Shown: positions 1 to 13,990 of the stretch, in pieces
How the letters are laid out: each line of letters begins with the position of its first letter
Numbering within the stretch: position 1 is the stretch's first letter
Source of the DNA: Ovis canadensis
Lineage: Eukaryota; Chordata; Mammalia; Artiodactyla; Bovidae
Reading direction: 5' to 3'
NCBI RefSeq assembly: GCF_042477335.2
Contig: NC_091247.1
Location: 224,526,001 to 224,590,000 of the forward strand
DNA length: 64,000 nucleotides
Notes under the pieces: model-generated
What the model was told of the DNA's origin: nothing
Seen by the model: the letters and a program-made list of their open reading frames with translations, nothing else
The model's database searches: none
Position numbers and translations under genes: made by a program

Positions 1-2452
<2,452 letters not shown>

Positions 2453-2935
2453 CCCTGGAACGGGCCAGGGCTCACGGGACCAGGAGGTGGCCAGTTGGGA
2501 GGAAAAGAAGAGTGCAGACGCGTAGCTGATGGTGAGCGCTGGTGCCTTCAGAGAGGAGGCCAGAGTCTGCTTGGCCCCCTGGGGCTGGCTCCAAGCCCTC
2601 ACTGAAGGGACTGGGCCACAGAGGGCTGGACTTCCTCCCAGGGACCTCCCCGGAGGGGTGCCAAGGGATCTTCCAGAGGGCACTGTTCTGCAGACCTAAC
2701 CCTATGGAGATGCTGGGGGAAGCAGGAGGGATCCGGGCTGGACTCCTTCCCCCACCACTGTGGGTTTGGACCGCTGGCCCGCTGGCAGCCGCTCCTCACG
2801 AGGAGGCGGCAGAACTAGGCTCTGAGCCATGTGCAGAGGTGTCACGCCTGCTGCTGGCCCCACTGTGTCACTGAGTTGCCGGGCACAGATCCTAGCCCCC
2901 TGCAGAGAAAATAAAAGCCAGCAAATGCTCTGGGC
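2453..2935 (+). other. CCDC134: CCDC134 3' untranslated region
   Basis: It extends from the stop codon to just past the first canonical poly(A) hexamer. It is GC-rich and unbroken by interspersed repeats, as expected for a short 3'UTR. The exact cleavage point is inferred. Confidence 0.65.
2910..2915 (+). terminator. Poly(A) signal AATAAA of CCDC134
   Basis: AATAAA lies 458 bp after the CCDC134 stop and is followed within 35 bp by T/G-rich sequence. It is the first canonical hexamer downstream of the stop. Confidence 0.75.
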
Positions 2936-3813
2936 TGACCGAGGCTGGTTTGGGCCCCAGGGAGATGTGAGCCTCTCCATGGAGCAGGTGAAGGGGGCCT
3001 GGGCAGGGGTGTCAGGGGCCCTCAGCTATAGAGACCACCTTAGAGAATGTTCTGCCTACCCCAGAGGAGCCTCAGGCCCTGGCAGAGCAGCAAAGCAGAG
3101 GCTTGGCTTCGGCCTCCTATTCCCTTCTCAGCACCGTCTTTGATGAGGGGTCAGTGTTGGGAAGGGACCAGAAGTATCCTTCCTGGGAGGGTGTTTAGCC
3201 CAAGATAGTCTTGGAGCAGCCTGATCTCTGTCTTCAGGTATTGAGGGACAGTCATTGAGCAGGCAGGCCCAGGGAAGAATCAACTTGTCCTCTCTGGCAG
3301 TGGAGGGAGCCCCTGGGCCTGTTGGGGGCACTGTTGGGGGACAGGCTGCAGCTTTGCAGGAGGCTGTACTTTGTAGCAGAAGGGCTGCTCCTGGGATGGA
3401 TGGGCCAGACAGCAAGCTCCCTGTGTCAGGAGGCCTGTAAGCAGAGACCAGGGCCAGGTGGGTGGGGAGCTGCAGAGGTACTCAGGCCCTGAGTAGGCAG
3501 CCACCCTTCAGTCATGCCCCTCCCAGGCAGAGAAGGGAGGGGCTCTGGGGGGAATTCTAGCTCTGTCTCTTGACTTTGCCAAGCCAGGGAAGAGACACAC
3601 AGCTATCCCCAATATCCTACCACTAACGGAGCCCAAGGGAGAACCAGGGTCTTAGCCCATCAGACTTGCTGAGTAACCCTGGCCCACCCCTTCCCTGTGC
3701 AGTGGCTTCATTGCTGTAATGAATTTGATAATGCCTGAACCCTCTGCCCAGCTCCAAACTGCTTCTCTGAGGTTGGGGCCTGGTTTCTCAGTGACAAGAG
3801 CCCTTCTCTGATG
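2936..3813. other. Spacer between CCDC134 and the provirus
   Basis: GC-rich unique-looking sequence with no supported exon. Open frames here are overlapping shadows on both strands. It ends with GTTC at 3814-3817, the left target duplication of the provirus. Confidence 0.6.
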
Positions 3814-3817
3814 GTTC

Positions 3818-4246
3818 TGAAGAACCTAAGCTACTCCATTTTGTCAAAAAGAGAACTCCATTTTGTGAGATTCCGGGAAAAAGACTTTGGAAATCACCCG
3901 ACCTCACCCCACTACCCACGAGCCAATCAGACCTCGGACCAAAATCTCCTGATTTTACATTCAGGAATTTGTGGTTCGCCTAGGTAATAAGAACTAATCA
4001 GAAATCAACACACAACCCCTAGGAAGAGGGTGACCAATCAGATGTCCTCCAGCCTGGAAATCCCCTTTTTCACAAACATACCCTATATAAGCAATGTAAC
4101 CCAAAACTCGGGGCTCCTTCCCATAGCCACTGCGTCGGTAACGACAGGAGCCCCAGCTCGAGCTTGGTAACAAAGACTCTCTTGCTTTTGCATCGGACGT
4201 CGGCTCCCTGGTGGTCATTGGAAGATTTCTTGACTTGGGCATAACA
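3818..4246 (+). repeat. 5' LTR of the gamma-type provirus
   Basis: It is 429 bp long, begins TG and ends CA. It is repeated at the right end of the provirus at roughly 5% divergence by eye. U3 holds several CCAAT-type boxes (for example gccaatcag near 3922 and accaatcag near 4032) and a TATATAA at 4084-4090. The R/U5 part carries AACAAA where the 3' copy has AATAAA, so its own poly(A) signal looks decayed. The primer binding site starts two bases after the end. Confidence 0.95.
4084..4090 (+). promoter_or_regulatory. TATA box of the 5' LTR
   Basis: TATATAA is preceded by CCAAT-type boxes and followed about 30 bp later by the likely R start around the 'aaaactcgggg' sequence. The same element is kept in the 3' LTR at 22509-22515. 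Confidence 0.75.
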
Positions 4247-4248
4247 TT

Positions 4249-4266
4249 TGGGGGCTCGTCCGGGAT
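4249..4266 (+). other. tRNA-Pro primer binding site
   Basis: TGGGGGCTCGTCCGGGAT is complementary to the 3' 18 nt of tRNA-Pro and identical in form to the classic gammaretroviral site. It lies two bases after the 5' LTR and defines where minus-strand DNA synthesis began in the ancestor. Confidence 0.95.
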
Positions 4267-4619
4267 CTCCCACCGGCTCCACGGGAGGACGGATCCGGAG
4301 GGTCATCTGTAGCCAGTAAGCCTTTTTCTTCTTTTTCCTCATTTCTGATTAGGCCTATTTTCTGAAACTGGTATATGACTCAGGTGGACACGCCAACGGG
4401 TTGCCGGTGTGGGTTGCTGGGAGACGTCCCCGACCCCCTCGGAGGGGACCTGTTCTCTGTAGACGATAGCGGGTCGCTCCCGCTGAACGGCCAGAGGCCA
4501 TGGTTTTACTTTCAGTTTTGCGTCCAAACTCCTGGAGGTTTATTCTTTCTGTCTGTCTGTCTGTGTGGCTGTCCGTTTTGTCTGTGTTAATTTACCAACA
4601 TTTGATTGATCCAGGGACG

Positions 4620-5446
4620 ATGGGGCGACGCCATTCTAGCCCCATGCCTGTATCCTTGATTACTGATCATTTCAAGGAGGTCAAAATGCACGCTCATGAC
4701 CTCAGTGTGGAAGTCAAAAAGAATAAATTAATCACTTTTTGCAGTGCCGAATGGCCAACCTTCAATGTAGGATGGCCCTCAGAAGGCACCTTTGATTTGG
4801 AAACTGTACACCGAGTCTGAGATGTCATTTTCCGACCGCGGATCAGACACCCTGACCAAGTTCCCTACATCACCGAATGGGAAAATATTGTGTTGCGCCC
4901 CCCTCCCCCGCCCCGCCTTGGATAAAACCTTTCTTGCCTCAACAGGGATTTTCCATCAATCAGGTGTTAGTGACCCGAACAGGAAAGAGCCTGAAGAATC
5001 CCAAGGAGCCTGAACCAACGGTGCCACTCTACCCTATTCTGCAGAGGGGAACAGAAGAAGAACTCCTCTTCCCTCCCCCTTACCAACCCCTGGAACCACC
5101 ACCTGCCCCCACCATCCCTCCACCCAGGGCTGAAACACAGGGGGGTGGCCCACACAAAATACTTGCCATTGGTGAGCCATGTCCCCAGAGGGGCTGGCAG
5201 ACTCAACCATTGCCCTCCCCTTGTGAGTGGCCGCCCCCCCCCCCATGAGGAAGGGAACCAACCTCATCAATATTGGCCCTTCTCTACTAGTGACCTATAT
5301 AATTGGAGATCCCAAAACGCCAAGTTCTCAGATAACCCTAGAGATTTAACCAATCTCCTAGAGACTGTGCTCTTTACCCACCAGCCCACCTGGGATGACT
5401 ACCAACAGCTGCTCCAGATTCTCTTTACCACAGAAGAGAGAGAGAG
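4620..5446 (+). pseudogene. gag, 5' part (matrix to start of capsid), broken
   Basis: A start with Met-Gly (myristoylation-type) at 4620 opens a matrix-like frame that hits TGA at 4818-4820. The matrix/p12 reading continues in another frame to about 5248, so at least one frameshift lies near 4800-4880. The p12-like region is proline-rich and keeps a PPPY late-budding motif at codons 5072-5083. The start of capsid is recognisable from about 5262 (YWPFSTSDLYNW, then TWDDYQQLLQ). Gag stops abruptly at 5446, where an antisense element begins. The next 100 or so capsid residues are missing altogether, and capsid resumes at about 14801. It cannot encode a functional protein. Confidence 0.88.
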
Positions 5447-6766
5447 TGCCGGGGTCCAGCTCCGGTGGATCCAGGGTAATTCGAAGGGGAGACGGAATCG
5501 GCATCCTAGGAAAAAACTTAATTACAGATATAAAGAGAGATTAGAAAAGAATAGTGTAGTAGGAAGATTAGTGGAGAAAAAGAGGCTGAATAACTTCGTT
5601 TATGTGGAATACCAATAAAACTCCAAGACAAGGAATTTGCACCACCTACATAGGCCACAGGCGTCTTTCCGTTCTCCCGAAGGAGAGGAGACACTGAGGC
5701 CTCCCTGGTCAGATCTTAGAAGCCCAGGCAAAATTAGCAGGCTTGGTGAGTACCCACGCTCCAGATGGGAATTCAGCCAGAAGGGGAAAGAAAGAATGAC
5801 ATGGGGGAATCAGTCTTTCCAGAAACTGATCCGTTTTCTTTATTTTCAGGTTTGCTTATATACTTTTTGTTATACATAGGGATGAATACAGAGTCATGTG
5901 GAGTCAGCAGACCTGACCCTTGTCAAAATCAGGTGCTTCATATAAAATTATACAAAGGTCTTAGGGGTTTTACATCATCTTCTGGCCATGAGGCCTGCTG
6001 ACATTTTATGGCCCTTTCTAATAACGGTCAGTCAACCAGAAAACTTATTTTTTCCAGGGGTGATTTTTTTCTTAAACCAGGCGCCACCCTCCAAATAAAG
6101 TTGCATTTCTATAGGGTGAGGGTGTAGTGGGTTACAATTAAGAAAGAAATTTTCTCAGCCTAAGGTTTAACATGATTAATCTTACAGGTTAATACTTATT
6201 TCTCCTATATGCTAGTTATATTCATTATAAGGGCAGGGAATATGGAGATTTAGCAGCAAATATTGGCTCAACAAATGAAAAACCCTCACCAATATAATTT
6301 CTAACCAACCCACTAATACTATACTAATAATTTTCTAACTTCTCAAAAGAGTCTGTGTTTAGAAAGTTTTAAAGCATCTCATGCTCTCACGGTTGGGTGG
6401 CTGTAAACAATCACATGTGGCTGGACGAACCTGCTCAGGCAGGCTAGAGAAACTTCAGAGGAGTTTGTAAGTTGAAATACTCTTGTCATGCCCAGGAATT
6501 TTTATTAACTGGAGCTGCAAGTTAGCTCCTTCTCTGAGAGAGCTGGCGGGGGGTAGGGGGTGGGGGGTGGGGGGGGATGGTTAGCCTCCCGTAAAGTCAG
6601 AGGTATAGGTGAGAGCATAAAACAGTAAAGTAGGCACTCTGGTTTTGGAGGTAGATGCTCGGGAACAGGGAGTCTCCTGAGGCTCAATCTCACCTTTGCA
6701 TAATGCCGAGCCTCCTTCCTCATGACCTTTGCCAAGGGTGGAGTTCCTCACGCTGGCTCCCCGGCA
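5447..6766 (-). repeat. LTR of an antisense betaretrovirus-like (ERVK) element
   Basis: Read on the minus strand it starts TGCCGGGG at 6766 and ends CCCCGGCA at 5447, a perfect 8-bp terminal inverted repeat with TG..CA ends. A purine-rich tract (complement of tctcccccctttttatt, 6767 onward) abuts its start, so this is the 3' LTR of the antisense element. It is 1320 bp long, large but within the betaretrovirus-like range. No second copy exists at the other end of the element. Confidence 0.85.
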
Positions 6767-8646
6767 TCTCCCCCCTTTTTATTATTTCATAAAACAGCCC
6801 TGTGCAGCTCAGTCGAGAGCTGAATGCCGAAGAATTCTGACAATACAAGGAAGAATGATTATAAGAAGTAAAATTATAGCACCAACAGCAGCATAACTGA
6901 AGACATTAGACAGAATGTTTCTTCCAGAAATAAAGATAGAGAAGGTGTGGAAAAAGTCAATAGCTGCTCCTGCGGCAGTAAAATCCAGTCGAGAGTGTTC
7001 CAAGGTCTGTATCTGATTATGAAGTTTTCCTAAGTCCAGGCCAATATCAGAGCTGTTCCAAACACCTGAAATATGATTTTTAGTTTTTCCCCCACTCATA
7101 ATCTGTCTTGTTTACTTTCAAAGATGTCATGCATATCCACCAGTAATCAGCGTGGTATGAGAGAGCCATTTTTACTTTTAGAGCTTGTAGTTCAGTCCCA
7201 ATATGCATTATTGCTTCTTCCAAGGCATCCACCCTCATCTCTAAATTTCTATCTATAGCTTCCTATATTGCCAGAGTTAAAGAAACATTTTTAGACAGTG
7301 TCAACATATTGGGCAGTATGCATTTGTTGAGTCAATGATATTGCTGCCACAGTAACAGAAGTGATTGTGGCTATTAAAGCTGATATTCCTAGAATAAGTA
7401 AGCCCACAAATTGTCGTGCTCACGTCAAATCCTGCAATTGCTGTAACACAGCAAGATCATTAATTATCATACCAATGAGTAGTTACAGGTATAAGATATG
7501 GTGGACTTTTTAACACCACAGAAGAACAAACATTATATTGAGGAGTTAGACAAGATGAGGGCATACATTGTTCACAAGTCACTACATTGGGTCCACCTGT
7601 GAAATTCATATGAACATTAAGTTTTCTGGAATCATTAACAAAAAGAAAGACATAAGGAGAAGGCAAGCAGGCTCTGGCAGAATAAGTAGTGTCATTATAT
7701 GGGCTTGTGAAAGTAATAGGGGTAGTAGCAGCGAGAGCTCTCCATATTTCTGGCTGCCAAAAAGTTCTATTTTTAGTTGTATAGGACAACATAGGGGGAA
7801 CAAACTACCGTGCCACCTAGTGGATCTTAATTGCCAAGGAATTATATCGGTATGCCAGTTGTCAATACCCAAAACATATGCTTTCTCGGCCTCAGAGCTT
7901 ACAGATGGGTTTGGGTTGCTCCAATCTTGAATTGAGTAATTCCCTCCTCTTGGAATTCTGTAGTCAATTCTTAAATCATAAGTACAAGCTTGCCAAATCG
8001 GAAACCCAGAATGATAATTTATATCATTCCAGACAGCAGTTAAAGGAGTAATTTCTCTACTATTTGGATAACCTGGGGGTGCCCCAACAAACAGAGACTC
8101 ATGAGGGTCAAGGATCCCGGGCAAGCAAGCCCGCAGTATGCAAACTGAATGAGGCTTTTTAAAATTAGGTTTTTGGGTTGGAGACTCAGTCAGAATTACC
8201 TTTTCAGAAGCTCCAACACAGCCTTCCTTAGTGGGAGTGATAAAATGTCCTGTTTTGCTGGTAGGGAAATTAAAGCAAACAGGGAGTTCATCAGTCAATC
8301 CCCTAAAGGTATAATTAAAATTAATGGGATATTTGTCCTTAGTGTAAGAAGTATAAAATCCTCCCAAAAGTTGGGGTTGGTTTGTGTTAACCCGTATGGG
8401 ATCATTATTCCAAGTAACAACTTGAAAAGTTGGAGGATCTGGGAGATATGCCCAATATTTTGTTGGAATGGGGGAGGCGCTTACCTGGCAGGAAAGCAAA
8501 GCAAGCATGGCAATAAACATTTTCTCAGGAGAAGCTGGAGATCCCTGTAAAGAAGCTATTCTCCATGCCTGGTGGCAGAGTGCTTTCACTTGTCCCCAAG
8601 TTGGTAAGGGGGCATGTTGAGTTGCCTGGGTCACGCGAGCTGGCAT
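6767..8646 (-). pseudogene. Betaretrovirus-like env (SU and TM), antisense, broken
   Basis: Reading on the minus strand from 8646, a leader with a hydrophobic signal segment (MFIAMLALLSCQVSA) leads into a surface subunit with several N-glycosylation sequons and paired cysteines. The frame shifts near 7790-7600. The SU C-terminus (a CEQC motif) continues to about 7460, followed by an Ala/Ile-rich fusion-peptide-like segment at about 7440-7330. Heptad-like helices (ending in LEEAIMHIGTELQALKVKMA) and a C-terminal membrane anchor (about 6890-6830, VGAIILLLIIILPCIV) complete the transmembrane subunit. At least three frameshifts or stops break it. The family call rests on order, motifs and adjacency to the ERVK LTR. 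Confidence 0.85.
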
Positions 8647-8736
8647 CTTTCTGTGGGGCAGGGAAGCAAGGGGAGTAATGTTCTGTATGTGTGAAGCTGA
8701 GACATCTGCTTGGTGGACGGATCCGTTCCTTGCCCA

Positions 8737-9130
8737 TCAGGGATCTCCGAAGTCAGTTGTCCCAATGTCAGTGGCGTTTCCCGTGCTGGCAGAGGGAGCA
8801 GAGGCAGAGGAGGTCTCTTTCTTTTTCGGGGTCGTGGCAGCTGGGGAATCCGGTATCCGAGGGGCTGAGACCTGGCGAATCAATCGGTTTGGAACCCAAA
8901 TTGGAGAATCTGCGTCCTGTGGAAAAATACAAGCATACCTTCGACCGCTGGTTAACAATGGGTCGGGACCTTTCCATTGTGTGGAGAGGAGGTCCTTCCA
9001 TTTTACTAATGGCTTTGCACTTAATTGCTCCGGGCAACAATGGCGAAGCATTGCAGTAGTTCTGGCTGAATCAGCATTTAAAATATTTATTAAGAAAAGG
9101 GCATGTTGCAAGATTTGATGGGGAGAACTA
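8737..9130 (-). pseudogene. ERVK pol: integrase C-terminal domain, antisense
   Basis: The minus-strand frame holds HQILQHALFLINILN, then VKWKDLLSTQWKGPDPLL and DADSPIWVPNRLIRQV. This is the end of the catalytic core plus the SH3-like DNA-binding C-terminus of a betaretroviral integrase. Upstream in the same frame it joins directly to reverse transcriptase connection-domain sequence (the repeat at 9131-9405). RNase H and most of integrase have therefore been deleted between them. Confidence 0.85.
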
Positions 9131-9405
9131 TACTTAAACTCCCCTTTTTTAAGTTTTTGAATTAACAAACGATGTGAGGGCAAATGATGTAAAATTTGAC
9201 GACAATAATTTCCTATGGCAATCTGCCAATCTTCATCAAACATTAGAAGAGCATCAAGTTGTTCCTTATAAGGGATTGCAATCTCCGGTGGCTCTTTCCC
9301 AAACAATTCCATGCTCCGTTTCCTCCCTTTTAATATCGACGTTGCTATTAAGCCTGGATAAGAAGCTACCACTTGTTTAGCTTGGACAGGAAGATGGAGC
9401 TATCA
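9131..9405 (-). repeat. Left copy of a 275-bp direct repeat (RT connection domain)
   Basis: The stretch from TACTTAAACTCCCC to GATGGAGCTATCAG recurs at 12501-12777 with about 6% substitutions and a few short indels. On the minus strand it encodes RT connection-domain sequence (YPGLIATSILKGR, then MELFGKEPPEIAIPY). The two copies abut the intervening BovB on both sides. Confidence 0.9.
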
Positions 9406-12400
9406 GAGCTACCACTGACAGAGCGTGGTCCACTGGAGAAGGGAATGGCAAGCCACTTCAGTATTCTTGCCTTGAGAACCCCATGAACAGTATGAAAAGG
9501 CAAAATGATAGGATACCAAAAGAGGAACTCCCCAGGTCATTAGGTGCCCAATCTACTGGAGATCAGTGGAGAAATAACTCCAGAAAGAATGAAGGGATGG
9601 AGCCAAATAAAAAACAATACCCAGTTGTGAATGTGACTGGTGATAGAAGCAAGATCCGATGCTGTAAAGAGCAATATTGCATAGGAACCTGGAATGTCAG
9701 GTCCATGAATCAAGGCAAATTGGAAGTGGTCAAACAAGAGATGGGAAGGGTGAACGTTGACATTCTAGGAATCAGCGAACTAAAATGGACTGGAATGGGT
9801 GAATTTAACTCAGATAACCATTATATCTACTACTGCGGGCAGGAATCCCTCAGAAGAAATGGAGTAGCCATCATGGTCAGCAAAAGAGTCTGAAATGCAG
9901 TACTTAGATGCAATCTCAAAAACAGAATGATCTCTGTTCATCTCCAAGGCAAACCATTCACTATCACAGTTATCCAAGTCTATGCCCCAACGAGTAATGC
10001 TGAAGAAGCTGAAGTTGAACGGTTTTATGAAGACCTACAAGACCTTTTAGAACTAACACCCAAAAAAGATGTCCTTTTCATTATAGGGGACTGGAATGCA
10101 AAAGTAGGAAGTCAAGAAACACCTGGAGTAACAGGCAAATTTGGCCTTGGGATGCAGAATGAAGCAGGGCAAAGACTAATAGAGTTTTGCCAAGAAAATG
10201 CACTGGTCATAGCAAACACCCTCTTCCAACAACACAACAGAAGACTCTACACATGGACATCACCAGATGGGCAACACTGAAATCAGATTGATTATATTCT
10301 TTGCAGCCAAAGATGGAGAAGCTCTATACAGTCAACAAAAACAAGACCAGGAGCTGACTGTGGCTCAGATCATGAACTCCTTATTGCCAAATTCAGACTT
10401 AAATTGAAGAAAGTAGGGAAAACCGCTAGACCATTCAGGTATGACCTAAATCAAATCCCTTATGATTATACAGTGGAAGTGAGAAATAGATTTAAGGGCC
10501 TAGATCTGATAGATAGAGTGCCTGATGAACTATGGAATGAGGTTCATGACATTGTACAGGAGACAGGGATCAAGACTATCCCCACGGAAAAGAAATGCAA
10601 AAAAGCAAAATGGCTGTCTGGGGAGGCCTTACAAATAGCTGTGAAAAGAAGAGAAGTGAAAAGCAAAGGAGAAAAGGAAAGATATAAGCATCTGAATGCA
10701 GAATTCCAAAGAATAGCAAGAAGAGATAAGAAAGCCTTCTTCAGCGATCAATGCAAAGAAATAGAGGAAAACAACAGAATGGGAAAGACTAGAGATCTCT
10801 TCAAGAAAATTAGAGATACCAAGGGAATATTTCATGCAAAGATGGGCTCGATAAAGGACAGAAATGGTATGGACCTAACAGAAGCAGAAGATATTAAGAA
10901 GAGGTGGCAAGAATACACGGAAGAACTGTACAAAAAAGATCATCACGACCCAGATAATCATGATGATGTGATCACTCATCTAGAGCCAGACATCTTGGAA
11001 TGTGAGGTCAAGTGGGCCTTAGAAAGCATCACTACAAACAAAGCTAGTGGAGGTGATGGAATTCCAGTTGAGCTGTTTCAAATCCTGAAAGATGATACTG
11101 TGAAAGTGCTGCACTCAATATGCCAGCAAATTTGGAAAACTCAGCAGTGGCCACAGGACTGGAAAAGGTCAGTGTTCATTCCAATCCCAAAGAAAGGCAA
11201 TGCCAAAGAATGCTCAAACTACCACACAATTGCACTCATCTCACATGCTAGTAAAGTAATGCTCAAAATTCTCCAAGCCAGGCTTCAGCAATACGTGAAC
11301 CGTGAACTTCCTGATGTTCAATCTGGTTTTAGAAAAGGCAGAGGAACCAGAGATCAAAGTGCCAACATCCGCTGGATCATGGAATATGCAGGAGAATTTC
11401 AGAAAAACTTCTATTTCTGCTTTATTGACTATGCCAAAGCCTTTGACTGTGTGGATCACAATAAGCTGTGGAAAATTCTGAAAGAGATGGGAATACCAGA
11501 CCACTTAACCTGCCTCTTGAGAAATCTGTATGCAGGTCAGGAAGCAACAGTTAGAACTGGACATGGAGCAACAGACTGGTTCCAAATAGGAAAAGGAGTA
11601 CATCAAGGCTGTATATTGTCACCCTGCTTATTTAACTTCTATGCAGAGTACATCATGAGAAACGCTGGACTGGAAGAAACACAAGCTGGAATCAAGATTG
11701 CCGGGGAAAATATCAATAACCTCAGATATGCAGATGACACCACCGTTATGGCAGAAAGTGAAGAGGAGCTAAAAAGCCTCTTGATGAAAGTGAAAGAGGG
11801 GAGCGAAAAAGTTGGCTTAAAGCTCAACATTCAGAAAATGAAGATCATGGCATCACTTCATGGGTAATAGATGGGGAAACAGTAGAAACAGTGTCATACT
11901 TTATTTTTTTTTTGTGCTCCAAAATCATTGCAGATGGTGATTGCAGCCACGAAATTAAAAGATGCTTACTCCTTGGAAGAAAAGTTATGACCAACCTAGA
12001 TAGTATGTTCAAAAGCAAAGACAATACTTTGCCAACTAAGGTCCGTCTAGTCAAGGCTATGGTTTTTCCTGTGGTCATGTATGGATGTGAGAGTTGGACT
12101 GTGAAGAAGGCTGAGCACCGAAGAATTGATGCTTTTGAACTGGGGTGTTGGAGAAGACTCTTGAGGGTCCCTTGGACTGCAAGGAGATCCAACCAGTCCA
12201 TTCTGAAGGAGATCAGCCCTGGGATTTCTTTGGAAGGAATGATGCTAAAGCTGAAACTCCAGTACTTTGGACACCTCATGTGAAGAGTTGACTCATTGGA
12301 AAAGACTCTGATGCTGGGAGGGATTGGGGGCTGGAGGAGGAGGGGACGACCGAGGATGAGATGGCTGGATGGCATCACGGACTCGATGGACATGAGTCTG

Positions 12401-12500
12401 AGTGAACTCCAAGAGATGGTGATGGACAGGGAGGCCTGGTGTGCTGCGATTCATGGGGTCACAAAGAGTCGGACGCGACTGAGCGACTGAACTGAACTGA
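9406..12500 (+). mobile_element. Nearly full-length BovB (RTE) LINE inside the ERVK
   Basis: About 3.1 kb in sense, lacking roughly the first 250 bp of BovB by comparison with the antisense copy at 59823-63170. It encodes an AP-type endonuclease (from 9483; GTWNVRSMNQGKLEVVK, ISELKWTGMG) and a reverse transcriptase (10404-11867) with FIDYAKAFDCVDH and the YADD catalytic box at 11727-11738. The frame is broken by TGA at 9891-9893, TGA at 10278-10280, and a 10-bp deletion near 11855 relative to the copy at 20709. The 3' end is the usual gactgaactgaactga tail shared with Bov-tA SINEs. It is not coding-competent. Confidence 0.95.
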
Positions 12501-12777
12501 TACTTAAACTCCCCTTTTTTTGGTTTTTGAATTAACAAACCATGTGAGGGTAAATGATGTAAAAGTTGACAATAATTTCCTATAGCAATCTGCCAATCTT
12601 CATCAAACATTAGAAGAGCATCAAGTTGTTCCTTATTATATGGGATTGCAATCTCCGGTGGCTCTCTCCCAAACAATTCCATGCCCCGTATCCTCCCTTT
12701 TAATATTGACGTTGCTATTGAGCCTGGATAAGAAGCTACCACTTTTTTAGCTTGGGTGGGAAGATGGAGCTATCAGA
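12501..12777 (-). repeat. Right copy of the 275-bp direct repeat
   Basis: It starts at the first base after the BovB tail with TACTTAAACTCCCC and ends GATGGAGCTATCAG. It is homologous to 9131-9405. Here the reading continues naturally (minus strand, upstream) into the RT thumb, so this copy is in its native context. Confidence 0.9.
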
Positions 12778-13990
12778 TAAAGCTGCTTCTACTTTGTCTG
12801 GGGCTTCCTGAGCCTCAGCAGTTAATTGTCTTTTAGAAGTTGGTTCGGGATCCCCGTGCAAAACGTTAAAAAGAGGCTTTAATTCAGCAGTGGTTAATTT
12901 TAAATAGGGCCTAATCCAATTAATATCACCTAAAAGTTTTTGGTAATCATTTAAAGTGACAAGATGGTCTTAATTGTAGCGGGGCATGAGTCATAGTTTC
13001 TGAATTGATGACTCTTCCTTCGTAGATTATGGCCGGGTTAGTTTGAATTTTCTCTGGGGCAAGTTTTAAGCCTGTAGATGACAATGTCTGGGTCAAATCT
13101 TGGAGTACAGTTTGCAAATGATCTCTGTCAGGATGAGCTATTAAAATATCATCCATGTAATGGATCATATATATTCGTTCGTATTTAGCTCTAATATCTT
13201 CCAAAGCGGCATTGACAAATTTTTGACATAAGGTAGGGCTATTTTTCATTCCCTGAGGTAATACTTTCCACTGAAACCTTAAATAAGGCTGTTTAAGATT
13301 TTTTAATGGCAGACTAAAGGCAAATCGTTTTTTATCTTCAGCATTTAAAGGAATGGTGGAAAAGCAGTCTTGTAAATCAATTACAATTATATTGTATCTC
13401 TCTGGAATGGCTACTGGGGAAGGGAGCCCAGGTTGTAAAGCTCGCATGTCCTTTATGGTGGCATTGATTGCTCTTAAATCTTGTAAAAGTCTCCATTTAC
13501 CAGATTTGTTCTTAATGACAAAAATAGGAGTGTTCCAGGGGCTATTGGAGGGCTCAATATGTCCCAATTCTAGTTGTTCAGTAATTAACATTTTAGCTGC
13601 CAGTAATTTTTCTTTAGCAGAGGGCATTGTTCTACCCACACTGGATCCTGAGATTTCCATGTAATGGGGTTGGCAGCAAAAACAATAGCCTTCATTATAA
13701 ATTTGGATACCCCAATCCAGTACGTAGCTGTCGAGGAGTTGGGCAAATTGGCTCAATTATTTTTGTTTGTTTTTTACCCAATCCTTTTGATGGATCATAG
13801 CCCATCTGCAGCATTTGAGAGGTCACTTTATCATCAGGGCTAAACAGTAACACTCCCATTTGAGACAGCACGTCCCTCCCCCACAGGGTAAAGGGGAGTG
13901 AAGGAATTACATACGGTTGAGAAGTTCCACAGGTATCCTCAAACCGCCAATCTAAAATTTTTGCACTCTTAGCTACTGGGGGGCCTTGAG
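12778..13990 (-). pseudogene. ERVK protease end and reverse transcriptase, antisense
   Basis: On the minus strand, from about 13990, a retropepsin C-terminus (LPFTLWGRDVLSQMG) is followed by a G-patch-like segment (QMGYDPSKGLGKKQ). A reverse transcriptase then runs 13756-12947 with fingers and palm motifs ([20 protein letters not shown]), [23 protein letters not shown] and the catalytic YMDD. The thumb follows to 12778 ([20 protein letters not shown]) after a frameshift at about 12950. The PR G-patch followed by RT is the betaretroviral order. Stops and the frameshift make it non-functional. Confidence 0.88.
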
